A DNA stretch of 64,000 bases from Dactylorhiza incarnata (taxonomy: Eukaryota > Streptophyta > Magnoliopsida > Asparagales > Orchidaceae): assembly GCA_033032865.1 (NCBI GenBank), contig JAWHQI010000065.1, positions 5,394,001-5,458,000 on the forward strand, read 5' to 3'. Each line of letters starts with the position of its first letter. The stretch's first letter is position 1. This document shows, piece by piece, positions 51,589 through 63,315 of this stretch. The notes below the pieces were generated by a model, which saw nothing but the letters and a program-made list of their open reading frames with translations, had not been told where the DNA came from and searched no databases. The translations under genes and the position numbers were made by a program.

Positions 51589-52700
51589 TGTTGGGAAAAA
51601 CTCTTGTGATTTATCTAACAAATTACCTTAAAGTGATTTCATCATCTAGGATGTATTACCCATATTGTATAGAGAGGGTAATCTGGTCATTAGATGTCCT
51701 AGGATATCACATTCACTTAGAGTGTCAAGACCAGGTCTAAGATAATCACAAATTCAGTTGAGTTAAAACTTGCATCGAATAAAAGTCGACGCAACTTATA
51801 CTAGAAGTCGACATAACTCTGACTGAAAGTCTAAGTAGCTCAGACTGATTGTCGATGTATCAAGTGAAGTTGATGCAAAGTCAAAAAAAGAACTCGACGC
51901 AGAAGAAAGAGCCCGTCGAAGCCATCTTAGAAGTCGACGTAACTTTGACTTCAATTCGACGCAGAAGATGAAGTTTAAGTCCAAGTCTTCAACTTGACGG
52001 ATACGTCGATAAGAACTCGACACAATGTCGACATCTGAGTTCAGCCAGAGCTAAGAAGGAATTCGAAGCTGCTTCTATAAGAACTCAGAGGTGCGTCGAT
52101 ATGAAGAATAATGAAGTAAACACAGCATCGAATACATATAGAAATAATATGTTTGCGGCTGTCCTTTCTGATCCTTCTCTGAAGTCTTTCAAAGATGAAA
52201 TTTGAATTACAATGGCTCGTTTATTACCAAGAATGAAATGTAGTATTTGAGAAGAATAACAAAAATATTCTTGGAAGTTATTCAAATCAGATGGACGGGT
52301 CGGAAAACATAAATAGAAGGAAATACTAAATGTCCAATGGATATTCCTTAAAAGGACAGAACATAAGTGGAAAGAATTTAAAACAATATTCGAAAAAGAA
52401 TAATTATTCAGAAGAAGGAAGAAAAACATAACTAACTGATCATTTTGTCTTCTTCTTCCTCCTCAAGGTCTCTTAGACAAAAAGAGAAGAACTTCTCTGT
52501 ATAGATATACAAGGCTGTTGCTGCTTCTTTTTCATCATACAACAACAAGCAAACAAGAGTACAAAGATCACAAGGATCAAAAGTTCATAACCCATGCATT
52601 CATCACTATCATAAGCAAAGGTTAATCTTATACAGATCCTGAAGAATATCGAAAGCTCACAACTGCTGAAGGATTTATAGAGCAGAATCATATTCTTCTT
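51589..52700 (+). repeat. Element S 5' LTR, truncated
   Basis: It aligns with 53897-55005. Both copies hold many AGTCGACGCAACT-like words and their complements (CGACG/CGTCG), a palindromic U3 feature known in Sireviruses. The part matching 55006-55495 is missing. Confidence 0.75.
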
Positions 52701-53896
52701 TACACCTCTTACATCTGTGCAATGATGTATTCTTCTTCACACCTCTTGCATCTGTGCATAATCATATTTTAAAACTCATACTACAAACATATAGTCTGCT
52801 CCCCTACCACAATCTCTCATCACTCCAGAAGATATTCAATCACAATCCCATATCCACCAAAATTTCCCATAGTTCAATGAGGATTCCACATCAATTACTC
52901 CAGTTATCCTGTCAACACCTCTTCTGAACACACATCTTGCTTCTACCACACATTATACTCCTTCCATTGATATTAAGCAAATAATTTCAAAAGCAGTAGG
53001 ACTGGCTACTGGTACATTTGCTGATCTATTGCTGAATCAAGCCAGAAAGTTCAACAGAAAGTACTCACAGATTGGAAAGTGAATTGCAGGAATCAAAAGA
53101 GTTTCTCCTAGATATCAAAACATTTATGTCCTCCTCCATGGTGACTAAAAAATTATTAACCTCCCTGGTTAGTAAGGTTCAGAAGGGGGAGAATTCACAT
53201 GAGGAGGAAATGCTTGGCCAAGAAAAAGAGGGTGGCCAGGAGAAGGATAAGATTGTTGAATTCACATGAGGAGGAAATCCTAATAAGCTTACTGTATTTC
53301 AAACAACAATTCCAGATGTTCTCTTAGAGGATGCACATATCCAGGGGGATCTTGCACTAAATCAGGGGGAGCTCCTTACAAACTCAGAGGGAGATGCTCT
53401 TTTAGAGGATGAGTCAATCCAGAGGGAGCCCGTAGAAGATGACCAACTATTGAATGAAGTTTCACTAATTGCAATGGAGGCTGCCCAGCTAACTCAAATG
53501 GAAGCACAAACTCAGAGGGAGCCTCTCAATGAAGATGACACTCAGCAAGAAGCAAACAAGACAGACGATAGGAGGATGTCCTTCTGGTGTTTGCCTCATG
53601 AAAGGTGATACCACTAGTTTTCTACAGATAGAGGAAAACTCCTCCACAAGAATAGAAACAATACAGGTATTCTGATGAAGAACAATCTCTATTATATCAT
53701 CTCAGTAAAAATACTTGAAGATATAGCTATGAAAGACAATCTTATCAAATGCAAATTTGGCATGTTGATTTATGCATCTGTGCAATGATGTCATTTTAAG
53801 TCAATTGTATATGTGTTTGTATTGTGCTTTTATTCAATAGTATGTTTGAAATCACTTACATTATGTGTAAAATTTGTTAAGATAAATATGGGAGAT
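52701..53896 (+). pseudogene. Element S residual interior
   Basis: Plus-strand frames are short. One (53072-53269) reads as a lysine/glutamate-rich helix (LESELQESKEFLLDIKTFMS in the extended frame). The segment has GGGGGAG words (53185, 53343, 53365) and Glu-rich coding bias, like the 3' region after pol in Sireviruses. No catalytic motif is present. AAATATGGGAGAT (53884-53896) is the polypurine tract. Confidence 0.45.
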
Positions 53897-55495
53897 TGTT
53901 GGGAAAAACCCTTGTGATTTATCTAGCAAATCATCATAAAGTGATTTCATCATCTAGGATGTATTACCCAAATTATATGAAGATGATAATTTGGTCATTA
54001 GATGTCCTAGGATATCACATTCACTTAGAGTGTCAAAACTAGGTCTAGTATAAGAACAAATTCAGTTGAGTTAAAACTTACGTTAAATAGAAGTCGATGC
54101 AACTTCGACTAGAAGTCGACGCAACTCTGACTGAAAGTCACAGTAACTTAGACTGATTGTTGAAGTATCAAGTGAAGTTGACACAACATTGAAATGAACT
54201 CGACGCGGAAAGAAGATCCTGTTGAAGCCATCTTAGAAGTCGACGTAACTTCGACTTCAATTCGACGTAGAAGATAAAGTACAAATCCAAGTCTTCAACT
54301 CGAAGGATATGTCGATAAGTACTCGACGCAACGTCGACATTTGAGTTCAGCCAGAGCTAAGAAGGAATTTAAAGCTGCTTCTATAAGAACAAAGATGTGC
54401 GTCGATATGAAGAATAATAAAGTCGACGCAACGTCGAATACAGACAAAAATAGTATGTTTTCTGCTGTCCTTTCTGATCCTTCTCCAAAGTCTTTCAAAG
54501 ATGAAATTTGAATTACAACGGCTCGTTTATTGCCAATAATGGAATAGAGTACTTCAGAAGAATAACAAAAACATTCTTGGAAGTTATTCAAATCAGATGG
54601 ACGGGTCGGGAAACATAAATAAAAGGAAATACTAAATGTCCAATGGATATTCCTTAAAAGGACAGAACAGAAGTGGAAAGAATTTGAAACACTATTCGAC
54701 AAAGAATAAGTATTCAAAAGAAGGAAGAAAAACATAACTAACTGATCATCATGTCTTCTTCTTTCTCCTCAACGTCTCTCAGACAGAAAGAGAAGAACTT
54801 CTCTATATAGATATACAAGGCTGTTTCTTCTTCTTCTTCATCATACAACAGGAAGCAAATAAGAGTACAGAGATCACAAGGATCAAAAGCTAATAACCCT
54901 TGTATTCATCATTTTAATAAGTAAGGGTTCATCTTATACAGATCCTGAAGAATATCAAAAGCTCACAACTGCTGAAGGATTTATACAACAGAATCATATT
55001 CTTCTTCTTCTTCCTCTTCTTCTTCTTTCCACTGTTCTTATTTTGTAACTAACAAAGAGTACTAAGAATCTCGCTTCAAAAGGATTCAGTTGGTTCTAAG
55101 AGTCTCCTTATCAAAACACTTAGTGGTTCTAAGAGTCTCCTTATCAAAAGACTCAGTGGTTCTAAGGGTCTCCTTGTCAAAAGACTTGGTTCTGAGAGTC
55201 TCCTTATCAAAAGACTCAGACACATATACTGCAATCCTACCAAGGTGGTAGAAGAGTGGACTACCGACATTTTGGGGAACCGCTATAAATTTCTGTGTCT
55301 TCTGTGTTCGATTCTCTGTGTTATCCCTTACTTATTATTGTTTTCTGTTTATCTGTGCTTATATTATTCTGAGTTGGTATTGCTGAATACATAGTTGTTA
55401 GAGTAGTTTTATTGTGTGTGCATATTTAGGGTAAAAGTTTTAAAACTCTATTCTCCCCCGCTAGAGAATACTCAGAGGCAAACTGTGCACTTTCA
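53897..55495 (+). repeat. Element S 3' LTR (1599 bp)
   Basis: It is complete by its ends and flanking duplication. It contains the CGACG palindrome cluster (54090-54440), a TATATAGATATAC box near 54804, and four tandem GGTTCTAAGAGTCTCCTTATC units at 55090-55225. Confidence 0.8.
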
Positions 55496-55500
55496 CGGCT

Positions 55501-56459
55501 GATCTCATTTCACACTTAAAAAAATATCTCATCACTTAGTTTCTCACAGGAGATCTATGTTACATTGAAGTGATCCGACTCTTCCAAACGAAGCCTTAAT
55601 AACTAAAGGTAGCTGAAATGATAACTTTCCAGAAGGTTAGATAGTACCATAGAGTTTTGTTAGACTTTGTCCAATCTTCTTGGTTATTCTTTCAAAATTG
55701 AGACAGAATATTTAACATTTAAATATGCCCTTTCATTTTCTCTTCGAAGCTAAATTGATTTCTTTGGTTGAGGAAAATATCCTTTACTTCAGGTTAACAA
55801 TTAGTTGTAGTCGTGTATAAAAATTGGGCCTGGGGTGCCTGGCCCGACCTGATAAAAGCCCGGCTATGCCCAGGCCCAGGCAAGCCCGCCCCAGACTCGT
55901 GCCGGGCTCTGGGGCCTAACAAGGCCCCCATATTGAAGAATTGCCTGGCTTGGTGCCCGACAATTCTCTTTTCTTGCCCCCATATTGAGGAATAGCTTGG
56001 CTCGGTCCCAATATTGAGGAATTCCCACGCAGAATCATGCAAACTTTTTGCAAACTTAAGATCCACTCCGGTGAATCATGCAAACTTGATGCCGCCTGCG
56101 AGCAATTCGATACAAGTTCTTAGAGAAATTTTGTAGCATGGAATGCCATGATTTCTGCTTATAATAAGAGCTGAAAGTACGATGAATCATGCAAACTTTT
56201 TGCAGAGATAAAGGAGGTTCATGTCGAACCCACTCCGGTGACCCTTCTATTGGTGATTTCCGCTTGGATTGCACGTAGTTTACTTAAAAGTTGATTTTCA
56301 AAGTTATAAAATAGAAGCTTGTATGGAGTAAATCCCAAGCAGCAGCTCGATGGGATTGTGAGGAAGGAGTGAAGCTCGATGCAGCGAGCGAGAAAAGAAA
56401 GTTCCATTGCAGAACAGGCTGGTAGAAGGTAACTTTAAATAATGAATGTAATATTAGGT
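55501..56459. other. Gene-free block with two local duplications
   Basis: 55542-55958 is a diverged direct copy of 56460-56882. 56088-56325 is a copy of 58279-58514. No protein domain is found in any frame. AT-rich parts alternate with GC-rich GGCCCG/CGGGCC words (55830-55930). Confidence 0.75.
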
Positions 56460-57350
56460 TCTCACAGGAGATCTATGTTACATTGAAGTGATCCGGCTCT
56501 CCCAAACAAAGCCTTAATAACTAAAGGTAGCTGAAATGATAACTTTCCAGAAGGTTAGATAGTACCAAAGAGTTTTGTTAGACTTTGTCCAATCTTCTTG
56601 GTTATTCTTTCAAAATGGAGACCAAATATTTAACATTTAAATATTCCCTTTCATTTTCTCTTCGAAGCTAAATTGATTTCTTTGGTTGAGGAGAAGATCA
56701 TTTACTTCAGGTTAACAATTAGTTGTAGTCGTGTATAAAAAAATGGGGTTGGGGTGCCTGCTCGGGTCCGACCTGACAAAAGCCCGAATATGACCGGGTC
56801 CAAGCAAGCCCTCTCCAGACTCAGGTCAGGCTCTGGGGCCTAACAAGGCCCCCATATTGAGGAATTGCCTGGCCTGGTGCCTGGCCCGTGCAAAGCCCGA
56901 GCACCTTGCCAAGCTTAAGACCCGGCTGATGCCATATTGCCATCCGGTGATGGCATATTTCCATCCGATGATGGGATATTGCAATCCGATGATGGGATAT
57001 TGTCATCCGATGATGGCAATATGCCATCGGCACTGGCAGCATGGCAGGCCACCATCCTGCCAGTGCCAGCAATTTGATGCCCGACGCTTGCGAGGCATCA
57101 AATCGCTAGCCAATTGATGGCATATTGCCATCAATTGGTCTAGGGCCTAGGTTTAGCCTAAGCCCTAAATTTTTTATTTAAAATTTTTATTATTATTAAT
57201 TATATAATTATTACTTAATAATTATATAATTAATAAAAATCAGCCGGGCCCGACCTTGAGGGCCTTGGCAGGACCCCTCTTAGAGATGGGGCCCAAGCCC
57301 GGCTAAGCCAGGCCCGAGCCCGAGCCTACCGGGCTTTTTGGACGGGGCTA
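56460..57350. mobile_element. Possible GC-ended DNA element
   Basis: The left flank (56745-56850) has TCCGACCTGACAAAAGCCCG and the right flank (57240-57350) has CCCGAGCC..ACCGGGCTTTTTGGACGGGGC, roughly inverted to each other. Between them are a CCGATGATGGGATATTG minisatellite (56940-57025) and an AT-rich core. This resembles hAT-type non-autonomous elements, but exact ends and a target duplication were not found. Confidence 0.3.
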
Positions 57351-58514
57351 ATTAGTTGAGGGATGAAAAATTTTGATGTCACTCAAAGCATTGAGTTTGA
57401 AGACTTGAAGTATTTAGTTTTACATCTTTTTGTGTATTGAAGGTGCTATTTTAAAAAATTGTATTCCTTTTGGTCAAATGGGAGGTACAGGGGGCTTTTG
57501 GTGTGGAAAACTGCCCCACAACTTGGCGGACCGGGATCCTCTCCATTTGGGACCTTAAATGGAGGTCCATTTCATGGTCTAGATGCATTCTCAGTTGATC
57601 TAAAGATTTAGAATTTTTTTAATAAACAAAAATATAAAAGGATGGGATTAGTGAACCCGTCGGATCAGCCTTAAAAAGATCTGGACCGTGAAATGGATAC
57701 TATCCATTTCACTTGAAATGGAGAGGATCCTGGTACCAACTTGGCAAATTATGAGCATTGTTAAAAGCATTCCAAATTTTGCTATTAACACACCTAAATA
57801 AACTCTAAAATGACCAAAACCCTAGCCCACGTCAATTTATGCGCATGCCAAGGCCCCCGTTTCCTCTCACGCTATTTCCCCCATCGCTGCTCGCCAGATC
57901 TGCTCCCCTCCCGGAATCAGGTGACTGATAGGCAAGATATCCCTCGAAATCAGGTGAATGAATCTCGTTTTAGTTGATTTCATTTCAAGCGCTTGCAAAG
58001 TCACTGAAATTGAATAAAATTATCAAACAATTGTACAGATATGACCAAAAGTAGGCAGCTATGCATGTGTGTGAACATGCTTCAAATAAATAATGATTCA
58101 AGAATTCTCTTTTAAAGCAAACTGTGAACAAAAATAGCCATGTACAGAGCCAAACTTTTCCTTTTGAAGGATTTCACATCATAAATTCTTGATGCATGCG
58201 CAAGTGATAAAGTTTGGTTTTTTCGCAGCAGTCCATACGTTCTGGATGCTCTGATCCATGTATTTCGGCGTTGCCGTTGATGCGGCCTGCGAGCTATTTG
58301 ATACAAGTTCTTAGAGAAATGTTGTAGCATGAAATGCCATGATTTCTGCTTATAATAAGAGCAGAAAGTACGACAAATCATGCAAACTTTGCAGAGACGA
58401 AGGAGCTTCAAGTCGAACCCACTCCGGTGACCCTTCTCTTGGTGATTTCCGCTTGGATTGCATGTAGTTTAACTTAAAAGTTGATTTTCCAAGGTATAAA
58501 TAGATGCTTGTATG
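57351..58514. other. Gene-free flank of E4
   Basis: Apart from the MITE at 57528-57736 and the duplicated piece 58279-58514, I see nothing coding. A CCCTAGCCC-like string and GCTCCCCTCCCGG near 57820-57920 could be a leader relic. Confidence 0.5.
57528..57736. mobile_element. Mutator-like MITE (209 bp)
   Basis: The terminal inverted repeats are GGACCGGGATCCTCTCCATT at left and, complemented, GTACCAGGATCCTCTCCATT at right (18 of 20 match). A perfect 9-bp duplication CAACTTGGC flanks it (57519-57527 and 57737-57745). The 9-bp length is the Mutator signature. There is no coding sequence. Confidence 0.85.
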
Positions 58515-59356
58515 TGTTGGTTTTGAGCTGTGTTGACTTGGTCAACAAGTTTTATTTAAAAGCTTTTATTATTAAGTTTTTAAGATGTATAGGTGGAGGA
58601 GAGAGAGAGCCGCATTTATTGCGGAGAGAGAATTTGTTTGGTTTTACTTTGCCTATAAATAGGCGTGTAACCCTTTGATTTTTGAGTAGAGGTGAATAGA
58701 AGAAATTGAGTTTAAGTTTCTGTAGAGGTGAGATTTTTTTTCTGGCAGAAATATAGAGTGTAGAGAGAGAGTGAGATTTAGAGTTTAATTCCCGCAGGAA
58801 ACTCATCTCGGTGGAATAGTTTTTTTTTTTCTCGCATTCCTCTCTCGCCAGCCCGTCTCCCGCAGGTTTTTCCCGCCTGGAAGTTCTCGCCCAGTCCTTC
58901 TCGCCGCAGGGGGTTCTCGCGTGGAGGAGCATCTCGCCAAGTTGTTGGTCTCGCCAGAAGCAGACCCTACTCGCAGGAAGTTCCCGCTACAGCCAGCTCG
59001 CCGGAGTTGCTGTGGAGAAGATCTCGCCTGAAGTTGTCTCGCCCACGTGGAGGAGAAAGGGGAGCAGCCTGCTCGCACTCGCTGATACAGGAGTCTCGCC
59101 GGAGTGGTTGAAGGGAGATCTCGCCGTGAGTTGTGAGAGTGCTCGCCGAGAGTGGTTGTACTCGCCGGAGTCAAGGTTGAGCTCGCGCGAGGTAGAGCTC
59201 TCGCCGAGTAGTGGTGCTGGCGAGGTGGGGCTCGTCGTGTGGAGTTTGCCGAAAGGTGTTAGCGCCGAAGTAAGCGTACTTGTCGGAGAAGTGACGAGGA
59301 GAAGAGGTGCTCGGCAAAGGAAACTGTGTTGAGGTAGCGAGGTCGCGCTTCCAACA
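58515..59356 (+). repeat. E4 5' LTR (842 bp)
   Basis: It runs TGTTGGTTTTGAG...CTTCCAACA. It has a CCTATAAATAGG box near 58650-58661. From 58836 to 59340 it is packed with CTCGCC / CTCGCG words, one about every 20 bp. Confidence 0.92.
58650..58662 (+). promoter_or_regulatory. E4 TATA box (5' LTR)
   Basis: GCCTATAAATAGGC is a perfect 14-bp palindromic TATA box, repeated in the 3' LTR near 63680-63692. Confidence 0.7.
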
Positions 59357-59358
59357 AG

Positions 59359-59370
59359 TGGTATCAGAGG
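59359..59370 (+). promoter_or_regulatory. E4 primer-binding site, tRNA-iMet type
   Basis: TGGTATCAGAGG starts two bases after the LTR end, matching the initiator-Met tRNA complement over 11 bases. Confidence 0.88.
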
Positions 59371-59419
59371 GAGGTTGCAAACCTTTGCCGGTGACTCGGA
59401 AGGTTTGAGGAGTGAAGTG

Positions 59420-60441
59420 ATGGAGACGAGCGGAGCTATGCGGGGCAAGTCCCCAAGCTGACGAAGACCAACTATGGGAACTGGAGCATCCAGATGAAAG
59501 TGCTACTTGCCTCCAAGGAGTTGTGGGATGTTGTGGAGAATGGCTATGAGGAGCGCACTGCTGCGGTAGAGGCGACGTTGACTAATGCCCAGAAGACGGC
59601 ATTGAGAGAAGCAAGGAAGGCGGACAAGAAGGCTTTGTTCTTGTTATACCAAGGGGTTGACGAGGCGACCTTCGAGAAGATCTCAGATGCGAGAACCTCT
59701 AAGGAGGCATGGGAGGTGTTGCAACGCTCCATGCAAGGGGTTGAGAAGGCTAAGAAGGTGAAGCTCCAATCTCTCCGTGCGGAGTATGAAGTAACCAAGA
59801 TGCAGAGCACCGAGAGGGTGAGTGACTATGTGACCCGTCTGCGGACGCTCACTAATGAGATGAAGCGCAATGGGGAAACGATGGATGATGTGAGCTTTAT
59901 GGAGAAACTGCTGAGATCCATGGCCAAGAAGTTCCGCCATATAGTGGTGGCGATCGAAGAATCGAAGGACCTCAGCGTAATGGCCGTTGACGAGCTTGTA
60001 GGCTCTTTGCAAGCTCATGAGTACAGGATGCTGCAGGATGACGAGGAAGCGAGTGGCTTGGGAAAAGCACTCCAGACCGAGTTGAACTTTGGGGAAAGTT
60101 CAGGAAGAGGAAGCGGCCAGCGTGGCCGAGGTCATCAAGGAAGAGGTAGAGGAAGAAGAGGAGGTAGAAATCAAGGGAGAAACCAGAACTACCAGAAAGA
60201 GGGGGAGCAACATCAAGGTGGATGGCAAGAAGGAAGAGGAAGAGGAAGAGGCCGTGGAAGAGGCCGAGGAGATATGTCCCAGATACAATGTTACAACTGT
60301 AACAAGCATGGGCATATGAGCTACGACTGCTGGAGTCCGAGGAAGAGAGAAGAAGCTAACCACTATGCGGAGGCTAGGGACAATGGGAACAATGCTGGAG
60401 GTGGAAACCCGATGATGTTCCTAACCTACCGAGGTGCGTAA
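59420..60441 (+). pseudogene. E4 gag
   Basis: It would form the element particle. An ATG near 59420 is out of frame with the body of gag. The frame containing KLTKTNYGNWSIQMKVLLAS starts upstream of the first in-frame Met (59494), so a one-base change near the start is likely. The UBN2-type core follows (WDVVENGY, LFLLYQGVDEATFEKI, VSDYVTRLRTLTNEMKRNGE, LLRSMAKKFRHIVVAIEESK). A Gly/Arg-rich tail and the knuckle CYNCNKHGHMSYDC (C-x2-C-x4-H-x4-C, about 60291-60332) follow. The frame ends at TAA 60439-60441, directly before protease in the same frame. Confidence 0.88.
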
Positions 60442-60456
60442 GAAGGGAGAAGTGAA

Positions 60457-63315
60457 GTGTGGTACCTGGACACAGGTGCGAGCAACCACATGTGCGGAAA
60501 TAGAGAGATGTTCACAAACCTTGAACCCATTGGGGGTGAGGTTAGCTTCGGAGATGCGTCAAAGATCTCCTTGGAAGGAAATGGTTTGGTGGAGACGAAG
60601 CTGAATGGGGAGAGAGTGCACCTGAACGACGTGTACTATGTGCCAGGGTTGAAGACCAACATCTTGAGCATTGGGCAGTTAGTGGAGAGAGGCTACTGCG
60701 TCCAGATGAAGGATGAGTCTCTGGCAATGAAGAATGGTCAAGGGAAGGAAGTAATGAAGGTGGAGATGACGGCGAACCGTCTCTTCACGCTGAAGATGGA
60801 TTCTCAAGAGACAGCTTGTCTCGCGAGAACGGAGGAAGAGGAAGAAGCATGGCTATGGCATCATAGGATGGGCCATTTGGGTTTCACGGGGTTGAAGCTG
60901 CTATCTCACTCAAGGATGGTGACAGATCTGCCGATGATCTCACCACCTCAGAAGGTGTGTGAAGCCTGCACAAAGGGGAAGCAGAAGAGGCAGAGTTTTG
61001 AAGGAGGGAAGTCCTGGAGAGCAAGGAGGCAGCTTGAACTGGTTCACTCGGACATTGCGGGTCCGTTTGAGACTACCTCAGTGGGCGGAAGCAGATACTA
61101 TATCACCTTCACGGATGACTTCAGTCGAAAGTGTTGGGTGTATTTCTTGAAGGAGAAGGCCGAGGCACTTGACAAGTTCAAGGAGTTCAAGGCGATGGCG
61201 GAGAAGGAGAGTGGTCAGCCACTGAAGGTGCTGAGGACAGATCGGGGTGGGGAGTACACCTCGAGGCTATTTGATGCTTTCTGCAAGGAGAATGGTATCT
61301 CACACCAGCTGACGGCAGCGTACTCACCGCAGCAGAATGGAGTGGCAGAGAGGAAGAACCTCACCATCATGAACATGGCGAGGAGCATGGTGAAGGAGAA
61401 GGGGCTACCGAAGAGTTTCTGGGCGGAAGGAGTGCAGTGTGCGGTGTATCTACTGAACAGATGCCCCACAAAGAGCGTGAAGTTCATGACGCCGTTTGAA
61501 GCATGGAGTGGCTGGAAGCCAAGCGTGAAGCACCTGAGGGTCTTCGGGTCTGTAGCTCATGCTCACATCCCGGAACAAAGGAGGAAGAAGCTCGACGATA
61601 GGAGCGAGAAGTGTATCTTTGTTGGCTACGCTCAGGAGAGCAAGGCTTACAAGCTTTACAACCCGGTGCCAGAGAAGACCATAGTCTCGAGAGACGTGGT
61701 GTTTGAAGAAGGAAGCAGCTGGAGATGGGATGAGAAGACGAGGAGCATGAAGGGCATGTTCTTCGAGGATGATGATGAAGAAGGTCATGAGGCTGGAGCC
61801 GAGGATGGTGGAGTGGAGCCACCATCACCACCGAGTGGAGGTTCAGGGGGAGCTCGCACTCCCAACTCAAGTGGAGGAAGTTCTAGTGGAGCAAGCACTA
61901 GTGGAAGCAAGGATGATCGTCCCCAACCTAGAATGAGAAGGATGGAGGAGATCTATGAGGAGACGGCGCCGACACTTAACAATTTTTCTTTATATTGTTT
62001 GTTGGCAGATTGCGAGCCGCACTCCTACGACGAAGCTGCCCAGGAGAAAACTTGGAGGACGGCGATGGGTGCTGAGATAGCCTCCATAAAGAAGAATGAC
62101 ACCTGGAGGTTGGTCGATCCACCCGCAGGCCACAAACCCCTCGGGGTGAAGTGGGTCTACAAGGTGAAGAAGAACAAGGAAGGAGCTGTGGAGAAGCACA
62201 AGGCGAGACTCGTCGTGAAGGGCTACAGGCAAGTCCAAGGAGTGGACTACGACGAGGTCTATGCCCCAGTGGCGAGGATTGACACCATCAGGTTGATCAT
62301 CGCACTGGCAGCTCACCATGGGTGGAAGGTCTCGCAGATGGACGTGGTGTCGGCCTACCTCAATGGCTACTTGGAGGAAGATGTGTACATCGAGCAGCCT
62401 CCTGGATATGAGGTGAGGGGCCAGGAGAGGAAGGTGTGCAAGTTGAACAAGGCACTATATGGTTTGAAGCAATGGGCTCGTGCATGGAATGGAAGGATAG
62501 ATGCATACCTCCATAAGCACGGCTACAGGAAGTGTCCTTACGAGTATGCTCTGTACACCAAGGTGGAAGAAAACGGTGATATCATGATCGTATGCCTATA
62601 CGTAGACGATATGATATTCACCGGGAACAACCCGGTTATGTACGAAGAATTCAAGAGGATGATGAAGAGGGAGTTTGAGATGACCGATCTGGGAGAGCTG
62701 ACCTACTTCTTGGGTGTCGAGGTGAAGCAGGATGAAGATGGCATTTTCATCTCACAGAAGAAGTATGCGGAGGAGATCTTGAAGAAGTTCAGGATGGAGA
62801 ATAGCAAGGCTATCTTCACTCCCGCTGATCCCGGAACAAAGTTGAGGAAGGACTCGAAGGAGGAAGGAGTTGACCCAACCATGTTCAAGAGCCTGGTTGG
62901 GAGTTTAAGGTATCTGACCTTCACCCGACCAGATATTATGTACGCTGTTGGAGTAGTGAGCAGGTACATGGAGGAACCAAAGCAGGATCACTTCACGGCT
63001 GCGAAGAGGATCCTGAGGTATGTGAACGGGACGAGAGGTCATGGTCTGATGTACTCCACTGGAGAGGAGTTGAAGTTAGTCGGCTACTCGGATAGCGACT
63101 ACGGACGATCGGAAGAGCACTTCCGGGTATGCGTTCAATATGGGAACCGCGACGTTCTCATGGAGTTCGAAGAAGCAGGCTACTATAGCCTTGTCATCAT
63201 GCGAAGCGGAGTATATAGCGGCGGCGGCATGCGCCTGCCAAGCCATCTGGCTCAGGAAGTTATTAGAGGAGCTACATCATGTGCAGGAAGGGTCAACGAC
63301 AGTGTTAGTGAATAA
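60457..63315 (+). CDS. E4 pol: protease, integrase, reverse transcriptase, RNase H start (952 aa frame)
   Basis: The copia order is clear. Protease is [13 protein letters not shown] at residues 2-14. The integrase finger has H136, H140, C168 and C171; the catalytic core has D199, D262 and E298 with 35 residues between the last two. Reverse transcriptase has [11 protein letters not shown] with D629 and YVDD at 715-718. RNase H starts near 870 ([10 protein letters not shown]). The frame is the same as gag but separated by one TAA. The last 68 residues (from about 885) are out of frame because of a small deletion near 63105-63110, so true RNase H continues in another frame. [10 protein letters not shown] has W where A is usual. 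Confidence 0.92.
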   Translation: MWYLDTGASNHMCGNREMFTNLEPIGGEVSFGDASKISLEGNGLVETKLNGERVHLNDVYYVPGLKTNILSIGQLVERGYCVQMKDESLAMKNGQGKEVMKVEMTANRLFTLKMDSQETACLARTEEEEEAWLWHHRMGHLGFTGLKLLSHSRMVTDLPMISPPQKVCEACTKGKQKRQSFEGGKSWRARRQLELVHSDIAGPFETTSVGGSRYYITFTDDFSRKCWVYFLKEKAEALDKFKEFKAMAEKESGQPLKVLRTDRGGEYTSRLFDAFCKENGISHQLTAAYSPQQNGVAERKNLTIMNMARSMVKEKGLPKSFWAEGVQCAVYLLNRCPTKSVKFMTPFEAWSGWKPSVKHLRVFGSVAHAHIPEQRRKKLDDRSEKCIFVGYAQESKAYKLYNPVPEKTIVSRDVVFEEGSSWRWDEKTRSMKGMFFEDDDEEGHEAGAEDGGVEPPSPPSGGSGGARTPNSSGGSSSGASTSGSKDDRPQPRMRRMEEIYEETAPTLNNFSLYCLLADCEPHSYDEAAQEKTWRTAMGAEIASIKKNDTWRLVDPPAGHKPLGVKWVYKVKKNKEGAVEKHKARLVVKGYRQVQGVDYDEVYAPVARIDTIRLIIALAAHHGWKVSQMDVVSAYLNGYLEEDVYIEQPPGYEVRGQERKVCKLNKALYGLKQWARAWNGRIDAYLHKHGYRKCPYEYALYTKVEENGDIMIVCLYVDDMIFTGNNPVMYEEFKRMMKREFEMTDLGELTYFLGVEVKQDEDGIFISQKKYAEEILKKFRMENSKAIFTPADPGTKLRKDSKEEGVDPTMFKSLVGSLRYLTFTRPDIMYAVGVVSRYMEEPKQDHFTAAKRILRYVNGTRGHGLMYSTGEELKLVGYSDSDYGRSEEHFRVCVQYGNRDVLMEFEEAGYYSLVIMRSGVYSGGGMRLPSHLAQEVIRGATSCAGRVNDSVSE

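Larger units (their letters stand above)
51589..55495 (+). mobile_element. Element S: copia-like LTR element with internal deletion
   Basis: Both repeats start TGTTGGGAAAAA (51589 and 53897). The 3' copy ends GCACTTTCA at 55495. A perfect duplication CGGCT (51584-51588 and 55496-55500) flanks the whole. The left repeat matches only to about 52700, so its last 0.45 kb, the primer site, gag and pol are gone. The LTR start, an AAATATGGGAGAT polypurine tract and GGGGGAG words recall the Sirevirus branch of copia. The repeats differ by about 10%, so it is old. Confidence 0.82.

Noticed and set aside
51796..52691. Minus-strand frames of 72-114 residues in element S, seen again at 54295-54735
   Set aside because: They are repeated only because the LTR is repeated. 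They are hydrophobic by chance of AT-rich antisense sequence and have no family pattern.
20353..59370. tRNA-like matches at TGGTATCAGAGC sites
   Set aside because: These 12-base matches are primer-binding sites next to LTRs. No cloverleaf surrounds them, and I found no tRNA gene in the window.
59544..60363. Minus-strand frames opposite E4 gag
   Set aside because: They are shadows of the clearly recognisable gag on the plus strand.
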